From positions 2,294,001 to 2,358,000 of the forward strand of contig NZ_JACHBS010000001.1 in assembly GCF_014200395.1 (NCBI RefSeq): a stretch of 64,000 nucleotides of DNA. Reading direction: 5' to 3'. The position numbers and the translations under genes are program-made. Under the pieces are notes generated by a model. That model was not told the origin of the DNA and ran no database searches. It was given only the letters and a program-made list of their open reading frames with translations. Each line of letters opens with the position of its first letter. Position 1 is the first letter of the stretch. This DNA comes from Microcella frigidaquae. GTDB lineage: Bacteria > Actinomycetota > Actinomycetes > Actinomycetales > Microbacteriaceae. Shown one piece after another: positions 50,757-58,737 of the stretch.

Positions 50757-50778
50757 GTGGTACCGGATACTGTACCAC
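50757..50778. promoter_or_regulatory. Toxin-antitoxin operator/promoter
   Basis: GTGGTAC and GTACCAC are perfect 7-bp arms around an 8-nt centre (50764-50771). On the minus strand the arm contains TACAGT (50769-50774), a likely -10 25 nt before the antitoxin start. Binding of antitoxin or TA complex would block transcription. Confidence 0.65.
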
Positions 50779-50834
50779 TAGTGATGAGCCATGTGTGAGA
50801 GGGTCATCGTCAATGATTCGAGAGGGGAGGGTGG

Positions 50835-51542
50835 GTGGAACAGCCATGGTTCGATGAGGCGACGGGTCGGGTCGACGTCGAGGCGTTCGAGCGTTTCATG
50901 GAAAAGGGTCGGCTCGAAGGCCTCGGATTCGTTCCAGGCCCGCTCGTGTCAGCGCACGCTCTCAGGGTCGAGCGGCAGAAACGTCGACCGACACGGACCC
51001 TCGTGCAGTTCGTCCTCGACTGCGACCGTGACGGTCCTTCAGCCGTGGGTGATCTCACGAGTGTCGATGACTACCCGTTCGAGGCGCGAAGCGAGACCCG
51101 CGCCCCGGTGGTTTACCGATCGACCAACCCCGCCCACCGGATGCTCCACGGAGCCGTTGACTTTCGCTTCGACGATGTTGATGGCACACGAGCAATCTCA
51201 CCTGCTGAGATTCAGGCGCTGATCCACGCCCCGCGGGCCACGCCATGCTGGGCGCCCTTCGCGCTTGAGGCTCACCATGATGACGCGCCTCCGGGAATCG
51301 CGGCGTACTCTCTGCTTGTTGAGCGCGTGGGCCGCACCTTCTCGCAGGAGCTCTACTACTTCTTGGCTCGCGGACACGACGACGCCCTTGCTGTGTCGTT
51401 CACGGTCGGGCAGGACGATCCCGCAGTCGACGGTGAGGCGGAGGTCCGCCGACTTCTCTACTTCACCGGCTTCACCGGACCATGGCACGGCCAAGTGCTC
51501 TTCGAGCACGCCGTGATTGACGCGAGCGAGCCCGCACGCTGA
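50835..51542 (+). CDS. Uncharacterised protein next to the TA module
   Basis: 235 residues, soluble and acidic, no signal peptide or membrane segment. I recognise no motif. The C-terminal half contains TFSQELYYFLARGHDDALAVSF and EVRRLLYFTGFTGPWHGQVLF. GTG 50835 follows a GA-rich ribosome-like stretch. Its codons are less GC-biased than those of the flanking genes, suggesting an acquired segment together with the adjacent toxin-antitoxin pair. Confidence 0.7.
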   Translation: MEQPWFDEATGRVDVEAFERFMEKGRLEGLGFVPGPLVSAHALRVERQKRRPTRTLVQFVLDCDRDGPSAVGDLTSVDDYPFEARSETRAPVVYRSTNPAHRMLHGAVDFRFDDVDGTRAISPAEIQALIHAPRATPCWAPFALEAHHDDAPPGIAAYSLLVERVGRTFSQELYYFLARGHDDALAVSFTVGQDDPAVDGEAEVRRLLYFTGFTGPWHGQVLFEHAVIDASEPAR

Positions 51543-51548
51543 CGAGGC

Positions 51549-52703
51549 TCAGCGGTAGGCGCGGCGGTACTGCGGCGGCGTGCCGACGGGCACTCCGTCG
51601 ACCTCGACGCCGAGGGCGCGAGCGAAGCGCAGGGCCGCGTGCGGGTCGCGCATGAACTCGCGGCCCATCATGACGGCGTCGGCACGGCCGGAGGCGACGA
51701 TCTCCTCGGCCTGGGCGGGCTCGGTGATGAGCCCGACCGCGTTGACGAGCACGTCGCCCTCGCGGCTCACCGTCTCGGCGAAGGGCACCTGGTAGCCGGG
51801 GCCCACCTCGATGCGCGCGCGCACGAGACCACCCGAGGAGATGTCGAACAGGTCGGCCCCCGCATCCTGCGCCCAGGCGGCGACGATGGCGGTGTCGTGC
51901 TCGTTCCACCCCGCCAGGCCCGAGTCGGCGAGGTCGTGCGCGGCGAGCCAGTCGTCGTCGACCCAGTCGCTCGCCGAGAACCGCACGAGGATCGGCACGT
52001 CGACGGCGGCGCGCACCGCGCGCACGATGTCGAGCAGCAGGCGGGCGCGGTTCTCGAGGCTGCCGCCCCACTCGTCGTCGCGGCGGTTCGACAGCGGCGA
52101 GAGGAACTGGTGCAGCAGATAGCCGTGGGCGGCGTGGATCTCGACCAGGTCGAAGCCCGCCTCGACGCTACGGCGCGCGGCAGTCGCGAACGCCGTCACG
52201 AGGTCGTGGATGCCCTGCGCATCGAGCGCGACCGGCTCGGCGTACCCCTCGAACGCGATCGCCGAGGCCGACACGGTCTGCCAGCCGCCGAGCTCGACGG
52301 GCACCGTGCCCGAGCCGGAGGCGCCGGTGCTCATCGCGCCCCACTCGGGGTAGACGGAGGCCTTGCGCCCGGCGTGCGCCAGCTGGATGCCCGCGGCCGC
52401 GCCCTGCGTGTGGATGAAGTCGGTGACGCGGCGCCAGGCGGCGACCTGCGCGTCGTTCCAGATGCCGGTGTCGTGCGGGCTGATGCGCCCCTCTGGGACG
52501 ACCGCGGTCGCCTCGGCGACGACGAGGCCCGCACCGCCGCGGGCGAACGAGCCGAGATGCACGAGGTGCCAGTCGGTCGGCACGCCGTCCTGCTCGACGA
52601 CCGTGTACTGGCACAGCGGGGACACCCAGAGGCGGTTGCGCAGGGTCAGCTCACCGGGCAGCGCGGGGCGGAGGGTCAGGGGGGAGAACAGTGCGGAGGT
52701 CAC
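51549..52703 (-). CDS. Old Yellow Enzyme-family NADH:flavin oxidoreductase (YqjM-like)
   Basis: 384 residues of TIM barrel. Motifs are LTLRNRLWVSPLCQY near residue 22 (with the YqjM-type Cys near residue 30), HLGSFARGGAGLVVAEATAV, EIHAAHGYLLHQFLSPLSNRRDDEWGG and the FMN phosphate end GREFMRDPH. It reduces activated alkenes with NAD(P)H. GTG 52703 is the start; a longer frame up to 54227 crosses other genes and is spurious. Confidence 0.9.
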   Translation of the reverse strand: MTSALFSPLTLRPALPGELTLRNRLWVSPLCQYTVVEQDGVPTDWHLVHLGSFARGGAGLVVAEATAVVPEGRISPHDTGIWNDAQVAAWRRVTDFIHTQGAAAGIQLAHAGRKASVYPEWGAMSTGASGSGTVPVELGGWQTVSASAIAFEGYAEPVALDAQGIHDLVTAFATAARRSVEAGFDLVEIHAAHGYLLHQFLSPLSNRRDDEWGGSLENRARLLLDIVRAVRAAVDVPILVRFSASDWVDDDWLAAHDLADSGLAGWNEHDTAIVAAWAQDAGADLFDISSGGLVRARIEVGPGYQVPFAETVSREGDVLVNAVGLITEPAQAEEIVASGRADAVMMGREFMRDPHAALRFARALGVEVDGVPVGTPPQYRRAYR

Positions 52704-52824
52704 GCTGAGAGTCAAGCCGATGCGGCCGGGGTGTATTCCGGGCAGCGTCTTCCGGGCGCTGTGTTCCGGGCGGCGGATGCGCTCCGCGGGCCGCGGGACC
52801 CTCCCGGCCCGCGCGGCCGGTCGG

Positions 52825-52830
52825 TAGGGT
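52825..52830 (+). promoter_or_regulatory. -10 box for nnrD
   Basis: TAGGGT ends 6 nt before GTG 52837 with no ribosome site between, so the transcript is likely leaderless. Confidence 0.5.
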
Positions 52831-52836
52831 GACCGC

Positions 52837-53715
52837 GTGAGCGACGAGCGCGAGCTGACCCCGGCTGAGGCCGCCGCCCTCGTGCGCGTGCCGACGCCCG
52901 ACCACGCCAAGTACGCGCGGGGCGTGCTCGGCATGCTGACCGGCTCGAGCCGGTATCCGGGCGCCGCGGTGCTCGGAGTCGAAGCCGCGCTGCGCACCGG
53001 CGTGGGCATGGTGCGGTACCTCGGGCCCGCGCGGGCTGCCGACCTCGTGCTGCAGCGCCGCCCCGAGGCCGTCACGGCGCCGGGCCGCGTGCAGGCGTGG
53101 GTCATCGGGTCGGGCATGGGCCTGCTCAGTGCGGCCGCCGACGGGGAGATCGAGGAGGCCCCCGAGCCGGAGACCGCCGAGCGGGTGCGGGGGGCGCTCG
53201 CGAGCGGGCATCCGCTGATCATCGACGCCGGGGCGATCGCGCCGACCGTGCTCGCCGCCGCGCGCGGACCGGTCATCATCACCCCACACGCGGGCGAGCT
53301 CGCGCGCCTCTCGGGGGTCGACGTCGCCGCCGTGCGCGCCGACCCGGGCGCCGCGGCGCGGGCGGCGGCCGCGCGCTTCGGCGTCGCCGTGCTGCTCAAG
53401 GGCCACACCACGCGCGTCGTCGCGCCCGGCGGGCCGATGCTCGTCGCGCGGCAGGCTCCCACGTGGCTTGCGACCGCGGGGGCGGGGGATGCTCTCGCGG
53501 GCATCCTCGGAGCCCTCACCGCGACGCACGCCGCCGCCACACTCGCCGGCCAACCCGTCGATCTGCCGCAGCTCGCCCGCCTGGGCGCGGCGGCCGCCGT
53601 GCTGCACGGACTCGCCGCCGCGCGCGCGTCGGCGGGCGGCCCGCTCACCGTGCTCGACCTGTGCGCGGCGCTGCCCGCGACCGTCGCGGCGCTGCTCGAC
53701 GCCGCCGACCGCTGA
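52837..53715 (+). CDS. nnrD: ADP-dependent NAD(P)HX dehydratase
   Basis: 292 residues. It has the ribokinase-like repair fold: HAKYARGVLGMLTGSSRYPGA near residue 25, VVIGSGMG-like strand and, near residue 215, WLATAGAGDALAGILGAL with the GAGD anion hole and catalytic Asp. It turns hydrated NADH and NADPH back to the active forms. The N-terminal epimerase domain of the fused enzymes is absent. Confidence 0.9.
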   Translation: MSDERELTPAEAAALVRVPTPDHAKYARGVLGMLTGSSRYPGAAVLGVEAALRTGVGMVRYLGPARAADLVLQRRPEAVTAPGRVQAWVIGSGMGLLSAAADGEIEEAPEPETAERVRGALASGHPLIIDAGAIAPTVLAAARGPVIITPHAGELARLSGVDVAAVRADPGAAARAAAARFGVAVLLKGHTTRVVAPGGPMLVARQAPTWLATAGAGDALAGILGALTATHAAATLAGQPVDLPQLARLGAAAAVLHGLAAARASAGGPLTVLDLCAALPATVAALLDAADR

Positions 53716-53723
53716 GCCGCCAG

Positions 53724-53729
53724 TACCCT
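53724..53729 (+). promoter_or_regulatory. -10 box for the GT87-like gene
   Basis: TACCCT ends 6 nt before ATG 53736, again with a leaderless arrangement. Confidence 0.5.
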
Positions 53730-53735
53730 CGAGGT

Positions 53736-55034
53736 ATGGCCGCGCCCGCTGACACGTTGCTTCGTGCCCGGCGCCTCGCGACCGTCGTCGGCGGCAGCGC
53801 GATCACCCTCTGGCTGGTATTCGGCGCCGTGCACCTCTGGCTCGGCTACCTCAACCTGTACGGCCCCGGCCTGCCGATGGGTGACGTCACCTACGTCTAC
53901 CTGTTCTGGGTCGAGCGCGGCCTGCTCGGCAACGAGTGGGTCGGCATCGACACCTCGTGGGTGTACCCGCTGCTGGCCCTCGTGCCGATGCTCGCCGCCT
54001 ACCTGTTCGGCCCCGCGCTCTACGGCTCGATGTGGCTGACCATCGTGATGATGCTCAACGCGGTCGCCCTCGTCGCCATCATCGGCGTGCAGGAGCGCGC
54101 CCGCCACGCCGCCATCGCCTGGTGGTGGATGCTCTTCCTCGTGCTGCTCGGCCCCATCACGCTCGGCCGCATCGACGCCATCACGGTGCCCGTCGCTGTC
54201 GTTGCCGTCATGCTCATCGCGCGGCACCCGAAGTGGGGCGGCGCCCTGCTCGCCGTCGGCGCCTGGATCAAGGTGTGGCCCGCCGGGGTGCTGCTCGCCG
54301 CGCTCATCGCCCTCCGTGAGCGTGGCGCCGTCATGGCCGCGGCGGTCGGCACCTCGATCGTGGTCGTCGCGGCGGGCATCGCGCTCGGCGGCGCCTCCGC
54401 TCTGCTGACGCCGATCACCGAGCAGACCGGCCGCGGCCTGCAGGTCGAGGCGCCGATCTCGACCGTGTGGCTCTGGGCCGCCGCCGCGGGGGAGTGGGCA
54501 GGTCGGGTGTACTACGACCAGGGCATCCTGACCTGGCAGGTCGACGGCGCCGGCAGCGCGCAGGCGGCCGCGCTCATGACCCCGCTGCTCGCCCTCGTCG
54601 TCGCCGTGATCGCCGCGCTCGGGCTCATCGCCGTGCGCCGAGGCGTCGACGATGTCGTGCTCTTCCCCGTGCTGGCGCTCGCGCTGGTCATGGCGCTCAT
54701 CAGCGTCAACAAGGTCGGCTCGCCGCAGTTCGCCACCTGGATCGCCGTGCCCATCGTGCTCGGCCTCGCCTGGCAGCGCTGGGGCGGCGTCTCGTTCCGG
54801 ATTCCGGCCGCCCTCGCGCTCGTTATCGCCGCCCTCACCCAGGTCGTCTACCCGGTGCTGTACGGCACCCTGCTGGCGCTCGAGACGGGCATGCTCGTCG
54901 TGCTCACGGCCCGCAACCTGCTCTACCTCGTGCTGCTGGGCTGGGCGGTCGGTCAGCTCGTCGTGCTGTGCTGGCGGCCGGCCCGCGCCGCCGCGCTCGA
55001 GCCCGTTCGTGCTCAGGAAGGAGCATCCGCGTGA
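53736..55034 (+). CDS. GT87 (DUF2029)-like polyprenol-phosphate mannosyltransferase
   Basis: 432 residues with about 10-12 membrane helices. The early loop PGLPMGDVTYVYLFWVERG has the acidic residue expected of GT-C enzymes and the later GAWIKVWPAGVLLA is typical of the GT87 family (lipid-linked mannosyl transfer to cell-envelope glycans). Substrate is inferred. ATG 53736 follows a -10 box at 6 nt. The next gene overlaps its stop by 4 nt. Confidence 0.8.
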   Translation: MAAPADTLLRARRLATVVGGSAITLWLVFGAVHLWLGYLNLYGPGLPMGDVTYVYLFWVERGLLGNEWVGIDTSWVYPLLALVPMLAAYLFGPALYGSMWLTIVMMLNAVALVAIIGVQERARHAAIAWWWMLFLVLLGPITLGRIDAITVPVAVVAVMLIARHPKWGGALLAVGAWIKVWPAGVLLAALIALRERGAVMAAAVGTSIVVVAAGIALGGASALLTPITEQTGRGLQVEAPISTVWLWAAAAGEWAGRVYYDQGILTWQVDGAGSAQAAALMTPLLALVVAVIAALGLIAVRRGVDDVVLFPVLALALVMALISVNKVGSPQFATWIAVPIVLGLAWQRWGGVSFRIPAALALVIAALTQVVYPVLYGTLLALETGMLVVLTARNLLYLVLLGWAVGQLVVLCWRPARAAALEPVRAQEGASA

Positions 55035-55351
55035 TCGTCGCGTTCTCGGTCGCCCCCTCGGTCAGCTCGTCGTCGGATTCGGTACACGACGCGGTCGCGG
55101 CCGCCGTGCGCATCGTGCGCGCCTCGGGCCTGCCCAACCGCACCTCGTCGATGTTCACCGAGATCGAGGGGGAGTGGGACGAGGTGATGGCCGTCGTGAA
55201 GGCCGCCACCCTCGCGGTCGCCGAGCACGGCACGCGCGTCTCGCTCGTGCTCAAGGCCGACTACCGCCCCGGCCACACGGGCGAGCTCGACGGCAAGGTG
55301 CAGCGGCTCGAGCAGGCGCTCGCCGCCACCGAGGCGGAGGGCACCGCGTGA
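55031..55351 (+). CDS. MTH1187-type thiamine-binding protein
   Basis: 106 residues of the YkoF/MTH1187 ferredoxin-like fold: IVAFSVAPSVSSSSDSVHDAVAAAV, then a short acidic loop (MFTEIEGEWDEVMAVVK) and VSLVLKADYRPGHTGE. Such proteins bind thiamine-like ligands as tetramers. GTG 55031 overlaps the glycosyltransferase stop and its own stop overlaps the MFS start, so all three are coupled. Confidence 0.83.
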   Translation: MIVAFSVAPSVSSSSDSVHDAVAAAVRIVRASGLPNRTSSMFTEIEGEWDEVMAVVKAATLAVAEHGTRVSLVLKADYRPGHTGELDGKVQRLEQALAATEAEGTA

Positions 55352-56688
55352 CCGTCTCGACCGCCAGTGTTCCGATCATCGATGAGGCCGCGGCGGCCGC
55401 CTACGCCGCGCAGCAGCGCGCGCACGATGAGGCCTACCGACGCGCGCACGGAGGCGCCGACCGGCCGCCGCTGAGCCGCACCCGGGTGTATGCCGCGCTG
55501 CTCGCGCTGGCTCTCGGCGGCTTCGGCATCGGCTCGACCGAGTTCGTGGCGATGGGACTGCTGCCCGACATCGCGCGCGATCTGCTGCCCGGTCTCTATG
55601 CGAGCAACGCAGAGGAGGCGATCGGCCAGTCGGGCTGGGTCATCACCGCGTACGCCCTCGGCGTCGTCGTCGGCGCACCGATCATCGCCGCACTCGGCGG
55701 CCGCATGCCGCGCCGCCGGCTGCTGCTCTGGCTCGCCGCCGGGTTCACCGTCGGCACGATCGCCTCGGCCACCCTGCCGACCTTCGAGCTCGTCATCGCC
55801 GCGCGATTCCTTGCCGGCCTGCCGCACGGGGCCTACTTCGGCGTCGCCGCGCTGGTCGCCGCGAGCATGATGGGGCCCGGAAAACGCGGGCAGGGCGTCG
55901 CCCTCGTGCTGAGCGGCCTCACGGTCGCGACTGTCATCGGCGTGCCGGTCATCACCGCGGTCGGTCAGGCCGCCGGGTGGCGCGCCGCCTACCTCCTGGT
56001 CGCGGCACTGTTCGCGGCGACGTTCGTCGCGGTGCGCATCCTCGTGCCCTGGCAACCCGGCGACGCGAACTCGACCGTCCGTCGCGAGCTCGCGGCCTTC
56101 GGCAGTCTGCAGGTCTGGGTGGCGGTCGCCGTCGGCGCGATCGGCTTCGGCGGATTCTTCGCCGTCTACAGCTACATCGCGCCCATGGTGACCGATGCGG
56201 CCGGGATGCCCTCCGCGACGGTGCCGTGGGTGCTGGCCGGCATGGGCACGGGCCTGACGATCGGCAACATCATCGGTGGCCGCCTCGCCGACGCAGGCAC
56301 CTCGCGCGCCATGTTCATCGGCTTCGGCGGCCTGATCGGCGCGATGGTGATCGTCGGTCTCGCCGGTCAGTACCCGGTGGGCCTCGTCGCCGGAACCTTC
56401 CTCGTCGGGTTCATGGCGGCGATCCTGTCGCCGGTGATCCAGACGAGGCTTATGGATGTCGCGGGCGACTCGCAGACGCTCGCGGCCGCGCTCAACCACT
56501 CGGCGCTGAACGTCGGCAACGCGCTCGGCGCCTTCCTCGGCGGGCTCGTGGTCGCGGCCGGCTGGGGATACCTGACGCCCGCGTGGGTGGGGCTGCTGCT
56601 CGCGCTCGGCGGCACCGTGCTCGCGGTGGTGAGCGTCGCGCTCGAGCGCCAGGTCTCTCGGGGTGCTCGAGGGGCGAGTGCGGGGTGA
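55348..56688 (+). CDS. MFS transporter (DHA1 family, AraJ-like)
   Basis: 446 residues with 12 membrane helices after a charged N-terminal stretch of about 45 residues. Motifs are the first-loop GGRMPRRRLLLW and, in the middle, LSGLTVATVIGVPVITAVGQAAGWR, of the type found in arabinose/purine exporters and drug efflux proteins. The substrate is unknown. GTG 55348 overlaps the previous stop. Confidence 0.87.
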   Translation: MTVSTASVPIIDEAAAAAYAAQQRAHDEAYRRAHGGADRPPLSRTRVYAALLALALGGFGIGSTEFVAMGLLPDIARDLLPGLYASNAEEAIGQSGWVITAYALGVVVGAPIIAALGGRMPRRRLLLWLAAGFTVGTIASATLPTFELVIAARFLAGLPHGAYFGVAALVAASMMGPGKRGQGVALVLSGLTVATVIGVPVITAVGQAAGWRAAYLLVAALFAATFVAVRILVPWQPGDANSTVRRELAAFGSLQVWVAVAVGAIGFGGFFAVYSYIAPMVTDAAGMPSATVPWVLAGMGTGLTIGNIIGGRLADAGTSRAMFIGFGGLIGAMVIVGLAGQYPVGLVAGTFLVGFMAAILSPVIQTRLMDVAGDSQTLAAALNHSALNVGNALGAFLGGLVVAAGWGYLTPAWVGLLLALGGTVLAVVSVALERQVSRGARGASAG

Positions 56689-56727
56689 CCGTCGCGGGGT
56701 GACCGGCGAGGCGGCGCCGGGTGACGC

Positions 56728-57396
56728 TTAGATTCCGCCGCCCCCGGAGGGAGCATCCACCAGGATGCCGTCGGCGATCGCCTGCTTGCGCAGCGCGACC
56801 TTCGTGCCCACGTCGATGCCCGCGATGCGGTACTTCTCGCGGATGCGCTTCAGGTAGCTCTTCGCCGTCTCCTCCGAGATGCCGAGCTGGTAGGCGACCG
56901 TCTTCACCGGCTCGCCCGCACCGTAGAGCGCCATCACGCGGCGCTCCTGCGCGCTCAGGCGCGGCGAGCCGCCGATGTCAGCGGCGTTCAGAGCCAGATC
57001 GAGCTCGGCCGAGATGAACGACTCGCCGATCCGCGCGGCGCGGATCGCCTCGACGATCATGCCCGCGTCCTCGCTCTTCACCAGGTAGCCCAGGGCTCCG
57101 GCGTTGAGGGCCTCGCGCACCACGTTGGGCTCGCTGTAGGTGCTCATGAGCACGACCCGCACGTTCATCGACGTGAGTGTCTGGATCTTGAGCGAGACCG
57201 GGATGTTGTCCTTGAGGTCGAGGTCGAGCAGAACGACATCGACGGGGAAGGCCGGGTGCGACAGCAGGTCGGGCCACGACGCGACGGCGGCGACCATGTC
57301 GATGTCGTCCGCGGCCTGGCGGATCCACTCGGTGAGGGCGCCCAGGAGCATGCGGTGGTCATCGACCAGGGCCAGGCGGATCAGCGGCTGCGCCAT
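56728..57396 (-). CDS. NarL/FixJ-type response regulator
   Basis: 222 residues. The receiver domain has the acidic pair in ALVDDHRM, the phosphoacceptor in VVLLDLDLKDN (near residue 58) and Lys in GYLVKSEDAG. The C-terminal LuxR helix-turn-helix is LSAQERRVMALYGAGEPVKTVAYQLGISEETAKSYLKRIR. AAAGGAGG lies near the start. It is the last gene of a kinase-membrane protein-regulator set. Confidence 0.92.
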   Translation of the reverse strand: MAQPLIRLALVDDHRMLLGALTEWIRQAADDIDMVAAVASWPDLLSHPAFPVDVVLLDLDLKDNIPVSLKIQTLTSMNVRVVLMSTYSEPNVVREALNAGALGYLVKSEDAGMIVEAIRAARIGESFISAELDLALNAADIGGSPRLSAQERRVMALYGAGEPVKTVAYQLGISEETAKSYLKRIREKYRIAGIDVGTKVALRKQAIADGILVDAPSGGGGI

Positions 57397-57446
57397 CGCC
57401 CCCTCCTTTCACCGCGCGGTGTCGTGCGGAGCTGTCGTCGTCAGTG

Positions 57447-58703
57447 CTAGTGCGGGCGGGCAGCGTCGGCCGGGTTCTCGACCCGGCACTCGATCTCGAT
57501 GACGAGGGCGCCGTCCGCCGTGCTGTCACTGTATCGCCCGACCCGGTCCAGAGCCTCCCACACACCGGGGTCGACACGATTACGCCGAAGGCCGCTCACC
57601 TCGAGGCGCATCGGCACGAGGAGGCCGCCGGGCCCGCTCGTGCGCTGCGGGTCGATCGGTCCGATCGAGACGGTGACCGCCCGCGCCGTGGCCGTGCCCA
57701 CCGGGTCGGGGGTGAGCAGCCACAGCGCAGCCAGCAGGGCGTCGCGCTGCACGTCGTCGAGCAGCCCCGCGAGGGTGCCGGGATCGCTCACCGTCACCCG
57801 CCGACCCAGGTGCTCCGACTCGGTGATCGCGTGGAAGAGCCAGGTCTCTCGCCGGCCCTCGATGAGGTGCAGCCGCAGCTCGGTCGCGAGAGTGGATGCG
57901 CGCGCCGCGTAGTTCTCCGGCAGCGGCAGCGGCGCCTCGCCCGAGGCCACGGCCTCCAGCAGCTGCTCCGCGTCGAGGTCGAGCCGGGCGAGCTCCTCGC
58001 TCGCCAGCATGCCGACCGCGAGCCGCGGCGCCGTCACGGTCGACTGAACGAGCACGCGGTCGAGCTCGCGCTTCAGCATCCGCTCGAAGCCCTGCACCAG
58101 CAGCACGCCCGCGATGCCCGGGCCGATCGCGAGCGCGACCGTCACGGCCTGCGCGGGGATCGTCACGGGGGTCAGCGGGGTCGTGGCGAGGGTCGCCCCG
58201 ACGAGCGCGATGCCGAGGAGGGCGGTGGCGATCAGGACCTCCCAGCGCGGGCGCAGGGTGACGATCACGAGCAGTACGAAGCCGGCCGAGACGGAGGCCG
58301 TGGCGTACTGCCCCACGTTCGCGAGGGGCGCGATCGCGACGATGTCGAGCCAGACGACCGCTGCGAGCGCGGCAAGGAACACGGCGTACAACCAGTCGGG
58401 CAGCCGCTCGCCGCTCGCCGAGATGGTGATGGTCAAGCCCAGGAAGGTGACCATGAGCAGCAGCCAGGCCGCGGCGATCGGGAGGATCGAGGGATAGAGG
58501 TCGATGCGCAATAGGAACAGGGCGATGCCGATCATCGATTGCAGGGCGGCGATGATGGCGACGCCGAGGCCGAGGAACCCGGAGCCGAGCGCGGAGGCGT
58601 GGGTGGAGGTGGGGGTGCCGCGGCGGGTCGCCGAGCGGTCACCGGCGGGGCGGACGAGGCCGCCGAGGGTGGTCTCGTCGGGCGGGGTGTAGCGGCCGCT
58701 CAT
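57447..58703 (-). CDS. Membrane protein resembling a degenerate histidine kinase
   Basis: 418 residues: a soluble N terminus, six membrane helices (about residues 40-205), then a cytosolic domain. The C-terminal part reads RDALLAALWLLTPD...ARAVTVSI, which aligns by pattern with the N-box of the adjacent kinase (DAFLLALAECLENVRRH), but the catalytic Asn and Gly box are missing. It lies between a kinase and a response regulator, 50 nt and 34 nt from them. It may be a pseudokinase sensor partner; this is inference. Confidence 0.6.
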   Translation of the reverse strand: MSGRYTPPDETTLGGLVRPAGDRSATRRGTPTSTHASALGSGFLGLGVAIIAALQSMIGIALFLLRIDLYPSILPIAAAWLLLMVTFLGLTITISASGERLPDWLYAVFLAALAAVVWLDIVAIAPLANVGQYATASVSAGFVLLVIVTLRPRWEVLIATALLGIALVGATLATTPLTPVTIPAQAVTVALAIGPGIAGVLLVQGFERMLKRELDRVLVQSTVTAPRLAVGMLASEELARLDLDAEQLLEAVASGEAPLPLPENYAARASTLATELRLHLIEGRRETWLFHAITESEHLGRRVTVSDPGTLAGLLDDVQRDALLAALWLLTPDPVGTATARAVTVSIGPIDPQRTSGPGGLLVPMRLEVSGLRRNRVDPGVWEALDRVGRYSDSTADGALVIEIECRVENPADAARPH

Positions 58704-58737
58704 CGCGGCACCTCTGCGGCGCTGGTCGGTCGGTGCC

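Noticed and set aside
51549-54227. 892-codon frame extending the Old Yellow Enzyme gene upstream
   Set aside because: The extra N-terminal part is antisense to nnrD and the GT87-like gene and lacks any domain. The enzyme's N terminus fits GTG 52703.
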